A stretch of 15,274 nt of DNA from an uncultured Eubacteriales bacterium (GCA_900313345.1 OMQW01000027.1:1-15274); one strand, 5' to 3'. Shown: positions 1 to 8,110, numbered from the stretch's first letter. A program made the numbers and translations. Notes: a model not told the origin generated them from the sequence alone.

Positions 1-583
1 AATATAAACATCCACAATAATCTTGTCTATATAAATTATATTTTTTAGATAATTCTATACTTTCTTTATATCCATTTTTCTTTTTGAAATCTGTTATTAG
101 ATACTTTACTTTTTTTCCTTCTGCTAAACGTAGTCCTATTTCATTTAACCAATCGGCATTTTTATATGGCGATAAAGTAAGAGTTGTTGCAACATAGTCA
201 AAACCTTCTTCATATGCTCTTTTTATCGTTTCTTTTAGTCTCATTTCATAACATAAATAACATCTTTTGCTTCTTTCAGGCATATCTTCCATACCTTTAG
301 TTAGTTTAATAAAGTTTTGCGGATCATATTTAGCATCAAGTATTTCTATTTCATATTTAGTTTTAAATTCGCTTATAAATTTTTTTAATTCATTTAAGCG
401 TTTTTTATATTCTTCTTCTAATGTGATATTTGGATTATAATAAAACATAGTTATCTTAAAATGGTCTCCTAGTCTTTTTATACATGCTGAAGAACAAGGC
501 GCACAACATGCATGTAATAAGAGAGTTGGGACTTTTCCATTAAATTTATTTATTTCTTCTTCCATTAGTAAATCATAATTCAT
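1..583 (-). CDS. queH: Epoxyqueuosine reductase QueH (partial, C-terminus off the left edge)
   Basis: QueH (formerly DUF208) reduces epoxyqueuosine to queuosine in the wobble position of GUN-anticodon tRNAs, the last step of queuosine synthesis; it is a cytosolic iron-sulfur enzyme unrelated to QueG. The visible 194 residues start MNYDLLMEEEI. They show the N-terminal HACCAPCSSAC motif (Cys26, Cys27, Cys30), the ERSKRCYLCYEMRL motif (Cys108 and Cys111) and the C-terminal YCGC (Cys190, Cys192), the cysteine set of the family. The frame is open to the window edge. QueH proteins are usually about 200 residues or slightly longer, so only the last residues are missing. The start at 581-583 follows a weak SD-like AAGTGA. 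The gene lies 71 bases beyond the signalling operon and probably has its own promoter (607-635). Family assignment is firm. Confidence 0.93.
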   Translation of the reverse strand, partial: MNYDLLMEEEINKFNGKVPTLLLHACCAPCSSACIKRLGDHFKITMFYYNPNITLEEEYKKRLNELKKFISEFKTKYEIEILDAKYDPQNFIKLTKGMEDMPERSKRCYLCYEMRLKETIKRAYEEGFDYVATTLTLSPYKNADWLNEIGLRLAEGKKVKYLITDFKKKNGYKESIELSKKYNLYRQDYCGCLY

Positions 584-606
584 AATATCACTTCACTTCT
601 TTTAGA

Positions 607-635
607 ATATTAACAAAAAAAATAATATTTGTAAA
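607..635 (-). promoter_or_regulatory. Candidate sigma-A promoter of queH
   Basis: On the minus strand a -35-like TTTACA (630-635) is followed after 17 bases by a -10-like TAATAT (607-612). This would start transcription near 600, about 17 bases before the queH ATG. It lies just beyond the terminator of the preceding operon, where a new promoter is expected. The -10 is imperfect and the region is very AT-rich, so a chance match is possible. Confidence 0.4.
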
Positions 636-638
636 CTA

Positions 639-664
639 AAAGAAATAGATTTCTCTATTTCTTT
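639..664 (-). terminator. Intrinsic terminator of the hybrid-kinase operon
   Basis: An 11-base perfect inverted repeat (AAAGAAATAGA, 639-649, with its complement at 654-664) encloses a 4-base loop and on the minus strand runs into TTTTAG. The 5' arm contains the TAG stop (655-657) of the membrane-protein gene. The stem is AT-rich, so efficiency is uncertain. Confidence 0.6.
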
Positions 665-1074
665 ATTTTTGTTATTTCCATTTTAACTGCATCTATAGTC
701 TTATTATCAGTTATTATATCCATACTAGATAATTCATCTTTTTCTAAGTCTGGAATAACTACTGTTGTTTTATAAACTACTTTCTTATCTACATTTTTAA
801 ATGTTACATTAACTGATTCACTTTTAAAGCTTTCCTTACCTTTATTAGTTATATTAAATGTTACATGATAATTATCTTCATATTTATATGATGCTATATC
901 TGTTACTTTTAAATTTTTATAATTAAATTCATTTGTTAATTTAACATCAGGACTATATTTTTTGTTTCTTTCTTCCTTTTGTTTAGTTATAAAGAAGTAC
1001 CCTAATCCTATTACTATTATTAAAATAATTGCTACTATAAAAACTATTAATTTTGTATTTTTTTCTCTTTCCAT
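655..1074 (-). CDS. Small membrane-anchored protein of unknown function
   Basis: 139 residues. A short charged N-terminus (MEREKNTK) precedes one hydrophobic helix at about residues 9-30. A lysine-rich stretch and an extracytoplasmic domain of about 100 residues follow, with alternating hydrophobic/polar strands (NYHVTFNITNKGKESF and onward). The layout looks like an Ig-like beta-sandwich of the FxLYD/DUF-type domains common in Firmicutes; this is a fold impression, not a family match. There is no catalytic motif. The ATG follows a good SD (AAGGAG) lying in the 3' end of the HPt-receiver gene, and only two bases separate that gene's stop from this start, so the two are co-transcribed and probably translationally coupled. 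It is the last gene of the signalling operon and could be a sensor accessory or a target of the phosphorelay. Confidence 0.75.
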   Translation of the reverse strand: MEREKNTKLIVFIVAIILIIVIGLGYFFITKQKEERNKKYSPDVKLTNEFNYKNLKVTDIASYKYEDNYHVTFNITNKGKESFKSESVNVTFKNVDKKVVYKTTVVIPDLEKDELSSMDIITDNKTIDAVKMEITKIKK

Positions 1075-1076
1075 AA

Positions 1077-1823
1077 TTAAACTCCTTCTACTGCATTTCT
1101 TATATTTTTTTCATTAAATGGCTTTAATATTATTCCATCTATTGGATATTCTTTAGCTTTATTTAAAACTTCTTCAGAGCCTATTCCAGTTATTACTGTT
1201 ACATCTAATCTATCAAATAAATTATTTTGTTTAAAATATTCTAGTACTTGTAATCCATTAAAATTTGGCATATTTAAGTCTAATAATATCTTTTTAATAG
1301 ATTGATCAGTATTAATAATATTTATTGCTTCTACACCATCTTTTGCTGTTATTACATTATATTTATTATTAAATATTGATTCTATAAACTTTTTAATTAC
1401 ATCAGAATCATCTACTACTAATATTGATATATCACTTTTAATTACTTCTTTAGATTCTTCTACTACATCTTGTCCTAGATATTTTCTTGCAATATTTAAA
1501 TCTTTTTCTATTTCACTTTTAAATTCTTCAAAATGTTCTGTTACAAAATACATATTATTATTCTTACCAGCCATTTCATGTCCTAGAGCCATCTCTGATA
1601 ATTTAGTAAAACCGAAGTATTTACTATCACTTTTTATAGAGTGAGCATAGATACCATAGTTTTGCATATCTGATACTTCTTTATACTTTTTTAAGTTTTC
1701 TAAGTTTTCTGGCATAGTTTTAACAAATTCTTTAATAGTATCATTATAAGTGTTAATATCTCCGAATAATTCAAGTGCTTTATCTAAGTCTACCCCATTT
1801 TGTTTTAAATATTCTGTATTCAT
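1077..1823 (-). CDS. HPt-receiver fusion protein (phosphorelay intermediate)
   Basis: 248 residues, two domains. Residues about 10-118 form an all-helical histidine phosphotransfer (HPt) domain; AHSIKSDSKYFG, with His61, matches the AHxLKGxSxxxG signature. Residues about 131-248 form a CheY-like receiver: acidic pair Asp138-Asp139 (LVVDDSD), phospho-acceptor Asp182 (LLDLNMP), switch Thr212 (VITG) and Lys234 (ILKPF). No DNA-binding, cyclase or other output domain follows. With the upstream hybrid kinase this supplies the remaining steps of a His-Asp-His-Asp relay. The ATG is preceded by AAAGGAG, which overlaps the kinase's TAA stop; the gap to the kinase is ten bases. The order HPt then receiver in one small protein is unusual. 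Domain calls are firm; the signal and output are unknown. Confidence 0.9.
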   Translation of the reverse strand: MNTEYLKQNGVDLDKALELFGDINTYNDTIKEFVKTMPENLENLKKYKEVSDMQNYGIYAHSIKSDSKYFGFTKLSEMALGHEMAGKNNNMYFVTEHFEEFKSEIEKDLNIARKYLGQDVVEESKEVIKSDISILVVDDSDVIKKFIESIFNNKYNVITAKDGVEAINIINTDQSIKKILLDLNMPNFNGLQVLEYFKQNNLFDRLDVTVITGIGSEEVLNKAKEYPIDGIILKPFNEKNIRNAVEGV

Positions 1824-1833
1824 AATTTCTCCT

Positions 1834-3699
1834 TTATATACCTAAGTATTTATTAATTATTTTTTCAAGTTCTTTAATTTCTATTGGTTTAGCTAAATAG
1901 TCATTAAAACCAAATTCAATATATTCTTCTCTCATTCCTGATAGAGCATTTGCTGTTAATGCTATTACTGGAATATTAAAGCCTTCTATTTTTCTTAGTT
2001 TTAATAATGTATCTTTACCACTTAACTCAGGCATCATATCATCTAATAGTATTATATCATATTTTTCACCATTAAGTATTTTATTAATACATTCTTGGCC
2101 ACTTGATGCTGTTATAACTTCTAAATTTAATTTGCTTATTAATTTTGTTGCTACTTTTAAATTTAAATTATTATCATCTACTACTAAAACTTTTTTCTTA
2201 TCTTGTCTTTCAAATGATAATACTTCTACATTATTTACATTTATATTTGTTAATCTTGTTTCTTCTTTAGGTATATCTTCAGGATTAGGTAATTTTTGAT
2301 CTATATAAACAGTAAAATTAGAGCCTTCTCCTATATTACTTTCTACTACTATCTTGCCATGCATTAAATCTACTAATTTTTTAGTTATGGCTAGTCCTAG
2401 TCCTGTTCCTTCTATAGTTGTATTATTTTCTTCATCTAATCTATCAAACTTAGTAAATAAGGCACTCATCTTTTCTTTTCTTATACCGCGACCTGTATCA
2501 ATAACAGAAATTATTAAATGACATATGTTATTGTCTATACTACCAGATACTTTAAAATCTATATGACCACTATCAGTATATTTAGCTGCATTTGTTAAGA
2601 AATTTAATACTACTTGTTTTAGTCTTGTGTGATCTCCATATAAATATTTTGGTATATTTTGATCAATAAATGTTCTTATTTCTATTGGTTTATCTCCTAT
2701 TCTTATCTTTGTTAAACTTAATAATTCATCAAAAATATCTTGAGGTTTATAAACACTATCTATTATTTCTATTTTATTAGCTTCTATTTTAGATATATCT
2801 AATATACCATTTACTATTTCTAGTAATGTTTGTGAGGCCATTATAATATCTTTTATATCATCCTTAGCTGATTCTGGCATTCCTTCTTCTTCTGCTAAAG
2901 CTTCAGAAAAACCTGTTATGGCATTAAGTGGTGTTCTTATTTCATGTGACATATTTGCTAGGAATTCTGATTTAGCTTCATTAGCACGATCTGCTTCTGC
3001 TTTGGCTATATTTAATTCATTTATTAACTGTAAGTCTGGGTTTTCAATTGTAAAATACATTAGTAATAAAATAACTGATTCTGTATAACTAATCATTAAT
3101 GCTTCTGGTAAAAATTGTTGTAATATGCTTACTGCAAATGTTAGAAATACATAAGCATATACTGGCATAAACTTTTTGTTTTTTAATCCTGCTTTATTTA
3201 CTAATATACTTATTATACTTATTGTTACAAAACTCATACCTGCTACAAAGACTATTTTAGTAGCTGGTCCATAAGTGTATAGAAGTGTTGTTCCTGCTTC
3301 ATTATAAGCATATTTTAATTCTAAGAAACATGTAAAGAAATATAATACTAATAGCCAAATTAGTAGCAATATAAGTTTAAATCTTATATATTTACCTTTA
3401 ACTTTATTTTGATAGTTTGATACAAGCATCGTATAAGTACATAATAAGAATGCCCAGAATTCTATATCATAAAGAAAGGCTTTTGCTACCAATTCACTTA
3501 GATTATAATTATTTAAAAATGCTAGGAAGAAAGTCATTATCACTTCAAAAAATATACCTATTAAAGATGTAAATATCATTCCAATATATACTTTATTTTC
3601 TGTTAATTCTATTCTTTTTTTAGAAAAATAAATTAATATTAAAAGTATAATATTTACACATCCTGCAATACTAAATGCAATAAAAGGATTAAATGTCAC
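1834..3699 (-). CDS. Hybrid sensor histidine kinase with multi-span membrane N-terminus
   Basis: 621 residues from the chosen GTG. About seven hydrophobic segments occupy residues 3-218 (a 7TM-type sensor region), then a short helical linker. The dimerisation/phospho-acceptor motif is FLANMSHEIRTPLNA (His252). The catalytic domain shows the N box FLTNAAKY (Asn370), DTGRGI (Asp401) and GTGLGLAI (from 431). A C-terminal receiver has Asp508-Asp509, acceptor Asp553 (LLDDMMP), Thr582 and Lys604 (LAKP). It autophosphorylates on His and passes phosphate to its own receiver, then presumably to the HPt-receiver protein encoded next. Start choice: GTG at 3697-3699 lies five bases after AAGGTGG, a near-consensus SD. 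The earlier in-frame GTG (3706-3708) sits inside that SD and would add three residues. A promoter lies upstream at 3733-3761. It heads a three-gene operon. The ligand is unknown. Confidence 0.93.
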   Translation of the reverse strand: MTFNPFIAFSIAGCVNIILLILIYFSKKRIELTENKVYIGMIFTSLIGIFFEVIMTFFLAFLNNYNLSELVAKAFLYDIEFWAFLLCTYTMLVSNYQNKVKGKYIRFKLILLLIWLLVLYFFTCFLELKYAYNEAGTTLLYTYGPATKIVFVAGMSFVTISIISILVNKAGLKNKKFMPVYAYVFLTFAVSILQQFLPEALMISYTESVILLLMYFTIENPDLQLINELNIAKAEADRANEAKSEFLANMSHEIRTPLNAITGFSEALAEEEGMPESAKDDIKDIIMASQTLLEIVNGILDISKIEANKIEIIDSVYKPQDIFDELLSLTKIRIGDKPIEIRTFIDQNIPKYLYGDHTRLKQVVLNFLTNAAKYTDSGHIDFKVSGSIDNNICHLIISVIDTGRGIRKEKMSALFTKFDRLDEENNTTIEGTGLGLAITKKLVDLMHGKIVVESNIGEGSNFTVYIDQKLPNPEDIPKEETRLTNINVNNVEVLSFERQDKKKVLVVDDNNLNLKVATKLISKLNLEVITASSGQECINKILNGEKYDIILLDDMMPELSGKDTLLKLRKIEGFNIPVIALTANALSGMREEYIEFGFNDYLAKPIEIKELEKIINKYLGI

Positions 3700-3732
3700 A
3701 CTAACCACCTTGCCTATTCTATATTTTTTTTA

Positions 3733-3761
3733 AGTATAACATTTAGATAATAAAAAAGCAA
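3733..3761 (-). promoter_or_regulatory. Sigma-A type promoter of the signalling operon
   Basis: Minus-strand TTGCTT (3756-3761), a 17-base spacer and TATACT (3733-3738) form a good vegetative promoter, with an expected start near 3726, about 27 bases before the kinase GTG. The -35 lies in the 3' arm of the preceding terminator hairpin, so the two signals share sequence. Confidence 0.7.
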
Positions 3762-3781
3762 TTACATGTTGTAATTACTTT
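3755..3781 (-). terminator. Intrinsic terminator of the acyl-CoA ligase gene
   Basis: On the minus strand AAGTAATTAC and GTAATTGCTT pair over ten bases, with one G-U wobble, around a 5-base loop (AACAT). A run of T (complement of 3751-3757) follows. The 5' arm contains the ligase TAA stop (3775-3777). Confidence 0.78.
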
Positions 3782-5613
3782 CTTATTAATTTCTTAATAT
3801 TTTCTTCATTTTCTAACGCTTTAAAATCTATTTTACCAATATCTGTTTTTGGTAAAGACTCTAGAAAATCATACTCTACTGGTTCAAAGTATGGAGGTAG
3901 ATCACTTTCTTGTAACATTAATTTTAATTCATTAATAATTTGTTCTTTATCTACATTTACATTATCTTTTAAAACTATACATGCTTTTGGTGCATGAATA
4001 TCTACATTATCTTCTTTTGCAACTACGGCAACACTTTCAATATATGGATGTGTTATAAATAGATTTTCTATTTCTGATGGGAATACTTTAAATCCACTTC
4101 TAATAATCATTCTTTTAATTCTATCTTTTATATATACTAATCCATCTTTATCCATGTATCCTAAATCACCAGAATGAATGTAAAAACCATCTACGTGTCT
4201 TTTCTTCACATTAGAAGTATCTATTTCTTTATTATAATAACCTTTCATCATAGTTTTAGTATTAATACATACTTCTCCCACTTCGTTATATCCATATATT
4301 TCTTCATCTGTTCCAGGTTTAACAATCTTTATTGTTGTTTTTACTAGTGGGATACCTACACTATTATCTTTATTTGCAAGTGCTGAGAAAGTTGCTGCTG
4401 CACTAGCTTCTGTCATACTATAACCTTTTTCAACTGTTGCATTACAGTTATGATCTTTTAAATAAGTAGTTAATCTTTTTTCAAATTCTGGGCTTGTTCT
4501 ATCTCCACCTAGTAATATATCAGTAAGATAAGATAGGTCTTTATTTTTTATTTTCTTTGATTTCATAACATTTTCAAAGTAAGTAGGAACACCCATTACT
4601 CCATTAGGTTTATATTTATCTAATAATTTATCGAAATTTTCAGGATCAAATTTAGGTACAATTATTGTATGCCATCCTAATACAAGTGGTGTATATAATC
4701 CTAGTCCTATACCATATGCTATAAATGGTGGCATTATATTTAAAAATCTCCATCCACGATGTGATTTAGCTCCTGCTCTTTCTAGTTGATATGCTACATT
4801 ATTAAAATTATCATTAGTTAGCATTACTCCTTTTGGTACACCAGTTGTACCTCCTGTATGAACTATTGATGCTACAGCATTTTTTCTATAACCAAAAGTT
4901 TTATAACTTGCATTAAATCCATCTTCAATAAATTTATTCCATTCAATTATTTTATCTTTTTTATAATATTTATTATATTTTCTATTACCTAGTTTTGCTA
5001 AAGTATCTAGTTTTTTATTAGCTCCAAGTGTTGGTCTTATACTTACTACTTTATCAATACCTGTTTTATCTATTATTTTTTCTATTTTAGGTAAACATAA
5101 ATCAAGTGTTACTAAATATTTAGAATTTGCTTCTTTAATATACCCTTCTATTGCTTTTTCAGTATATCTAACATCAACCATATTAGATATAGCGCCTATT
5201 TTATTAAGAGCAAAGAAAGTTGCTAATACTTCTGGAGTTGTTATAGAACATATAGTTACAATATCACCCTTTTTAACTCCCATTTTAGTAAATGCAGAAG
5301 CCGCTTCATCTATTTGATTAAAGAATTCTTCATATGTATAACTTCTACCTAAATATTCATATGCTGTTTCATCTAATTTATCTATATTATGGAATAATAA
5401 ATTTTCAAAGCATGTTAAAGAAGGTGCATCACCTTCAATATCACTTTCTTTATAATATTTTAACCAAGGTTTATCAATACTATTATATCCTGTTAAAGGT
5501 CCTTGAAGTCTTCCTTTATTTAAATTTCTTAAATAAATATCTCTTTGTTTCTTTTCAAGCTCATTTAATCTATCAAGTTTTCTTCTTAGTAAATATAAGT
5601 CTTCTTTATTCAT
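3775..5613 (-). CDS. AMP-forming acyl-CoA synthetase / acyl-adenylate ligase (ANL family)
   Basis: 612 residues from the chosen ATG. Such enzymes activate a carboxylic acid with ATP to an acyl-adenylate and transfer it to CoA or a carrier thiol. Visible signatures: phosphate loop HTGGTTGVPKG (about 252-262), GYSMTEA (397-403), the YIHSGD aspartate (483), the hinge region DRIKRMIIRSGFKVFPSEIE (497-516) and the C-terminal catalytic Lys594 in TDIGKIDF. Residues 1-45 form a charged helical tail preceding the core, and there is no signal peptide. The substrate, fatty or another carboxylic acid, cannot be read from sequence. Start: ATG 5611-5613 lies six bases after a G7 run acting as SD. An earlier in-frame ATG (5626-5628) would add MGGYI, but it overlaps the G run and sits only about 9 bases from the predicted transcript start. 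The gene is apparently monocistronic, with its own consensus promoter and terminator. Confidence 0.9.
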   Translation of the reverse strand: MNKEDLYLLRRKLDRLNELEKKQRDIYLRNLNKGRLQGPLTGYNSIDKPWLKYYKESDIEGDAPSLTCFENLLFHNIDKLDETAYEYLGRSYTYEEFFNQIDEAASAFTKMGVKKGDIVTICSITTPEVLATFFALNKIGAISNMVDVRYTEKAIEGYIKEANSKYLVTLDLCLPKIEKIIDKTGIDKVVSIRPTLGANKKLDTLAKLGNRKYNKYYKKDKIIEWNKFIEDGFNASYKTFGYRKNAVASIVHTGGTTGVPKGVMLTNDNFNNVAYQLERAGAKSHRGWRFLNIMPPFIAYGIGLGLYTPLVLGWHTIIVPKFDPENFDKLLDKYKPNGVMGVPTYFENVMKSKKIKNKDLSYLTDILLGGDRTSPEFEKRLTTYLKDHNCNATVEKGYSMTEASAAATFSALANKDNSVGIPLVKTTIKIVKPGTDEEIYGYNEVGEVCINTKTMMKGYYNKEIDTSNVKKRHVDGFYIHSGDLGYMDKDGLVYIKDRIKRMIIRSGFKVFPSEIENLFITHPYIESVAVVAKEDNVDIHAPKACIVLKDNVNVDKEQIINELKLMLQESDLPPYFEPVEYDFLESLPKTDIGKIDFKALENEENIKKLIRK

Positions 5614-5619
5614 AATGTA

Positions 5620-5626
5620 CCCCCCC
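5620..5626 (-). promoter_or_regulatory. G7 homopolymer acting as ribosome binding site
   Basis: Seven consecutive G on the minus strand sit six bases before the ligase ATG, replacing the usual A/G-mixed SD (AAGGAG) seen at other genes here. A run this long is exceptional in such AT-rich sequence and is the type of tract that slips during replication. Confidence 0.5.
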
Positions 5627-5643
5627 ATTTATTAAGTACGCTA

Positions 5644-5672
5644 ATTATACTATATTTTTCTTATTTTGTCAA
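5644..5672 (-). promoter_or_regulatory. Consensus sigma-A promoter of the acyl-CoA ligase gene
   Basis: Minus strand: TTGACA (5667-5672), 17-base spacer, TATAAT (5644-5649), a perfect match to the vegetative consensus with optimal spacing. The predicted start is near 5637, giving a leader of about 24 bases to ATG 5613. The -35 overlaps the TGA stop (5669-5671) of the preceding gene. Confidence 0.85.
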
Positions 5673-6214
5673 TTATTTGCTAATTTAAGAACTTTTTCTT
5701 TCTTCTTATTAGCATTTAATATTTCATTAAATCCCATATGATATTCTATATCTCTAGCTTTAGAAACTTTTATATTACTTGGAAAAGTATTGTTCTCTAA
5801 AGCATCTATACATTTAAAGTATGTAACTGCATCATTTAAACTATCAAATTCTGTTATACCATTATGAGTTTTAAATGTTCTTTCAAATACATAATATTTA
5901 TAATTTTCTTTATAAACTATAAATAAATGATTGTGTAAGTGTTCAAAAAATAAGAATGTTTCATAATTATGACTCTTTAACCATGAATTGGCAAACAGAG
6001 TTTGATCATAACATAACCCATATCCACTCTTTAATAGTTCTTCTTCATTTTGTAAATAATAAGTCTCTAATAGTAATTTTTCATAAAGCTCATCATTTTG
6101 CAATTTATCTCTTGTATATACTTCATTATTAATATTTGAAACAAATCCATATTTAATGTTATGTTTCATAAATCTATACAACTCAAAAGGATTACTAATA
6201 TCCTCGTATTTCAT
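5669..6214 (-). CDS. Transglutaminase-like Cys/His domain protein, function unknown
   Basis: 181 residues with no signal peptide or membrane span. SGYGLCYDQTLFANSWL (Cys68), HLHNHLFIVY (His96 most likely, with His92 and His94 nearby) and YYVFERTF (Glu111) follow the Cys-His-acid order and spacing of transglutaminase-like/papain-like proteins. The triad is inferred by position and no closer family was recognised. The C-terminus is lysine-rich (KKKEKVLKLANN). The ATG follows AAAGGTGA with suitable spacing. A TATAAT (6231-6236) lies upstream, but no -35 at proper spacing is visible. It stands between htpG and the ligase and ends in TGA (5669-5671). No terminator follows, so some read-through into the ligase gene is likely. 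It could be a cytosolic thiol peptidase, peptide crosslinker or acyltransferase. Confidence 0.7.
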   Translation of the reverse strand: MKYEDISNPFELYRFMKHNIKYGFVSNINNEVYTRDKLQNDELYEKLLLETYYLQNEEELLKSGYGLCYDQTLFANSWLKSHNYETFLFFEHLHNHLFIVYKENYKYYVFERTFKTHNGITEFDSLNDAVTYFKCIDALENNTFPSNIKVSKARDIEYHMGFNEILNANKKKEKVLKLANN

Positions 6215-6281
6215 TTAATATCACCTTTCTATTATATGTTTTTTACTACATTTTTAGACAGCTTATTAATTATATATTAAA

Positions 6282-6305
6282 AGATGTTATTTTGCAATAA
6301 CATCT
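6282..6305 (-). terminator. Intrinsic terminator of htpG
   Basis: A perfect ten-base inverted repeat (AGATGTTATT, 6282-6291, with AATAACATCT, 6296-6305) encloses a 4-base loop. The minus-strand transcript continues with TTTAATATA. The U tract is short. The htpG TAA (6287-6289) is in the 3' arm, so the last htpG codons form the 5' arm. Confidence 0.68.
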
Positions 6306-8110
6306 ATTATTAAATCACTAATTTCTGTTGGATTAGTTATATTTACTCCTGCAACTATTGCTGCTTCAGTATATAATATTTTTGTTAACTTATTAAATTC
6401 TTCTTTATTAGATTTATAAGTTTCTTTTAATTTATCTACTATTTTATGATCTTTATTTATTTCTAGAACTTTATTTGCATTTATAGGCATATTCCCCATT
6501 GCTTTAAATACTTTTTCCATTTCTATTGAAATATCACCACTTGATTCAAGGCATACAGCATGATCTTTTAGTTTATTAGTAAATTTAACTTCAGAGACAT
6601 CACCTATTATATTTTTCATTTCATCAAGCATTTCTTTAGAATCATTATTTTCTTTTTCTAGAGTATCTTTTTCTTCTTTACTTGATAAATCAAAATTATT
6701 ACTTAAAGCATTAATAAATTTTTTACCTGAATATTCTGAAATAGCAGTTAATGCAAACTCATCTACATAATCTGTTAAATATAGGCAATCATATTTTTTA
6801 TCTTTTAATATATCTATTTGAGGCATTGAATCTATTTTTTCAATACTTTCACCTGATGCATAATAAATATTTTCTTGATCTTCAGGCATTTTCTTTACAT
6901 ATTCATCTAGTGTTATTAAGTCTTTATTAGTACTTGAATAAAACATTAATAAATCCTTTAGCTTATCTTTATTAGCTCCAAAGTTATCATATACACCATA
7001 TTTTAAATTAGAACCAAATACTTTAAAGAATTCTTTATAAGTTTCTTTATCATTTTTAAGCATATCTTCTAATTCTTTTTTTATCTTAGATTCAATTGAT
7101 TTTGCTATAACTCTAACACTATATGATTTTTGAAGTGTTTCACGAGATAAATTTAAAGGGACATCTTCACTATCTACTATACCTTTTACAAATGAGAAAT
7201 AGTCTGGAAGAAGTTCAGAACACTTATCCATTATTAATACTCCAGATGAATATAGTGCCAAACCTTTTTCATAGTCTTTTGAATAATAATCAAAAGGAGC
7301 TTTTTTAGGAATAAACATTAATGCTTTATATGTAGCATCACCTTCAACGCTTGATGTAATTACTTTTAAAGGCTTTTCATAATCATTAAAACGATCCATG
7401 TAGAAGTTAGTGTATTCTTCTTCTGTTACATCTTTTTTATTTTTCTTCCATAATGGAATCATAGTATTTATAGTTTCATTATTAATAATTATTGGATATC
7501 TTATATAATCAGAATATTTTTTTATTAATTCTTTTAATTTATTTTCATCAAGATATTCACTATATTTTACTTCTTCAGTATCTTTCTTAATAAATAGAGT
7601 TATTTCAGTTCCATTAGTATCTTTATCACATTCTTCTACAGAATAGCCATCTTCTCCACTAGATTTCCATAAATAAGCTTTATCACTATCTATTTTCTTA
7701 GTTCTTACTTCTATTTTATCTGCTACCATAAAAGCACTATAAAAGCCTACTCCAAATTGTCCTATGATATCAATATTTTTAGAACCTTTATCTAAGCTTT
7801 CTTTAAAAGCTTCTGAACCACTTTTAGCGATAGTTCCTAAATTATCATCAAGTTCTTTTTCATTCATACCTATACCATTATCACTAATAGTAATTGTATT
7901 CTTATCTTTATCAAAAGATATATTAATTGCTAAACTTTTTTTATTTACTTTAAATGACTTATCAGTCAAACTAGTAAATACTAGTTTATCAATTGCATCA
8001 CTTGCATTTGATATTAATTCTCTTAAGAATATATCCTTATTAGTATATATTGAATGAATCATAAGATTTAATAGTTTCTTTGATTCGGATTTAAACATTT
8101 TCTTTGACAT
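6287..8110 (-). CDS. htpG: Molecular chaperone HtpG (Hsp90)
   Basis: 607 residues, close to the usual 610-630. The GHKL ATPase domain has ELISNASDAIDKL (Glu31, Asn35, Asp38), DNGIGM (77-82), the lid region IAKSGS and GQFGVGFYS (117-125), with Thr after NGTEI. The middle domain contains LNLSRETLQ with the conserved arginine. The C-terminal dimerisation domain is present and lacks the eukaryotic MEEVD tail. It is a homodimeric cytosolic ATP-dependent chaperone that remodels client proteins, usually with DnaK. Start ATG 8108-8110 follows GGAGAGTGATAAA. A further upstream in-frame ATG (8123-8125) has no SD. It is transcribed alone from a CIRCE-controlled promoter and ends in its own terminator. 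Confidence 0.97.
   Translation of the reverse strand: MSKKMFKSESKKLLNLMIHSIYTNKDIFLRELISNASDAIDKLVFTSLTDKSFKVNKKSLAINISFDKDKNTITISDNGIGMNEKELDDNLGTIAKSGSEAFKESLDKGSKNIDIIGQFGVGFYSAFMVADKIEVRTKKIDSDKAYLWKSSGEDGYSVEECDKDTNGTEITLFIKKDTEEVKYSEYLDENKLKELIKKYSDYIRYPIIINNETINTMIPLWKKNKKDVTEEEYTNFYMDRFNDYEKPLKVITSSVEGDATYKALMFIPKKAPFDYYSKDYEKGLALYSSGVLIMDKCSELLPDYFSFVKGIVDSEDVPLNLSRETLQKSYSVRVIAKSIESKIKKELEDMLKNDKETYKEFFKVFGSNLKYGVYDNFGANKDKLKDLLMFYSSTNKDLITLDEYVKKMPEDQENIYYASGESIEKIDSMPQIDILKDKKYDCLYLTDYVDEFALTAISEYSGKKFINALSNNFDLSSKEEKDTLEKENNDSKEMLDEMKNIIGDVSEVKFTNKLKDHAVCLESSGDISIEMEKVFKAMGNMPINANKVLEINKDHKIVDKLKETYKSNKEEFNKLTKILYTEAAIVAGVNITNPTEISDLIIDVIAK

Noticed and set aside
3700..3708. Upstream GTG (3706-3708) as the kinase start
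   Set aside because: It forms part of the best SD (AAGGTGG) for the in-frame GTG at 3697-3699; it adds only three residues.
5334..5615. Plus-strand open frame opposite the ligase
   Set aside because: Opposite a conserved enzyme, with low-complexity composition, no recognisable domain and no supporting SD; an antisense shadow. The same applies to plus-strand frames at 7123-7308, 7764-8057, 8797-8994, 9295-9543 and 12069-12257.
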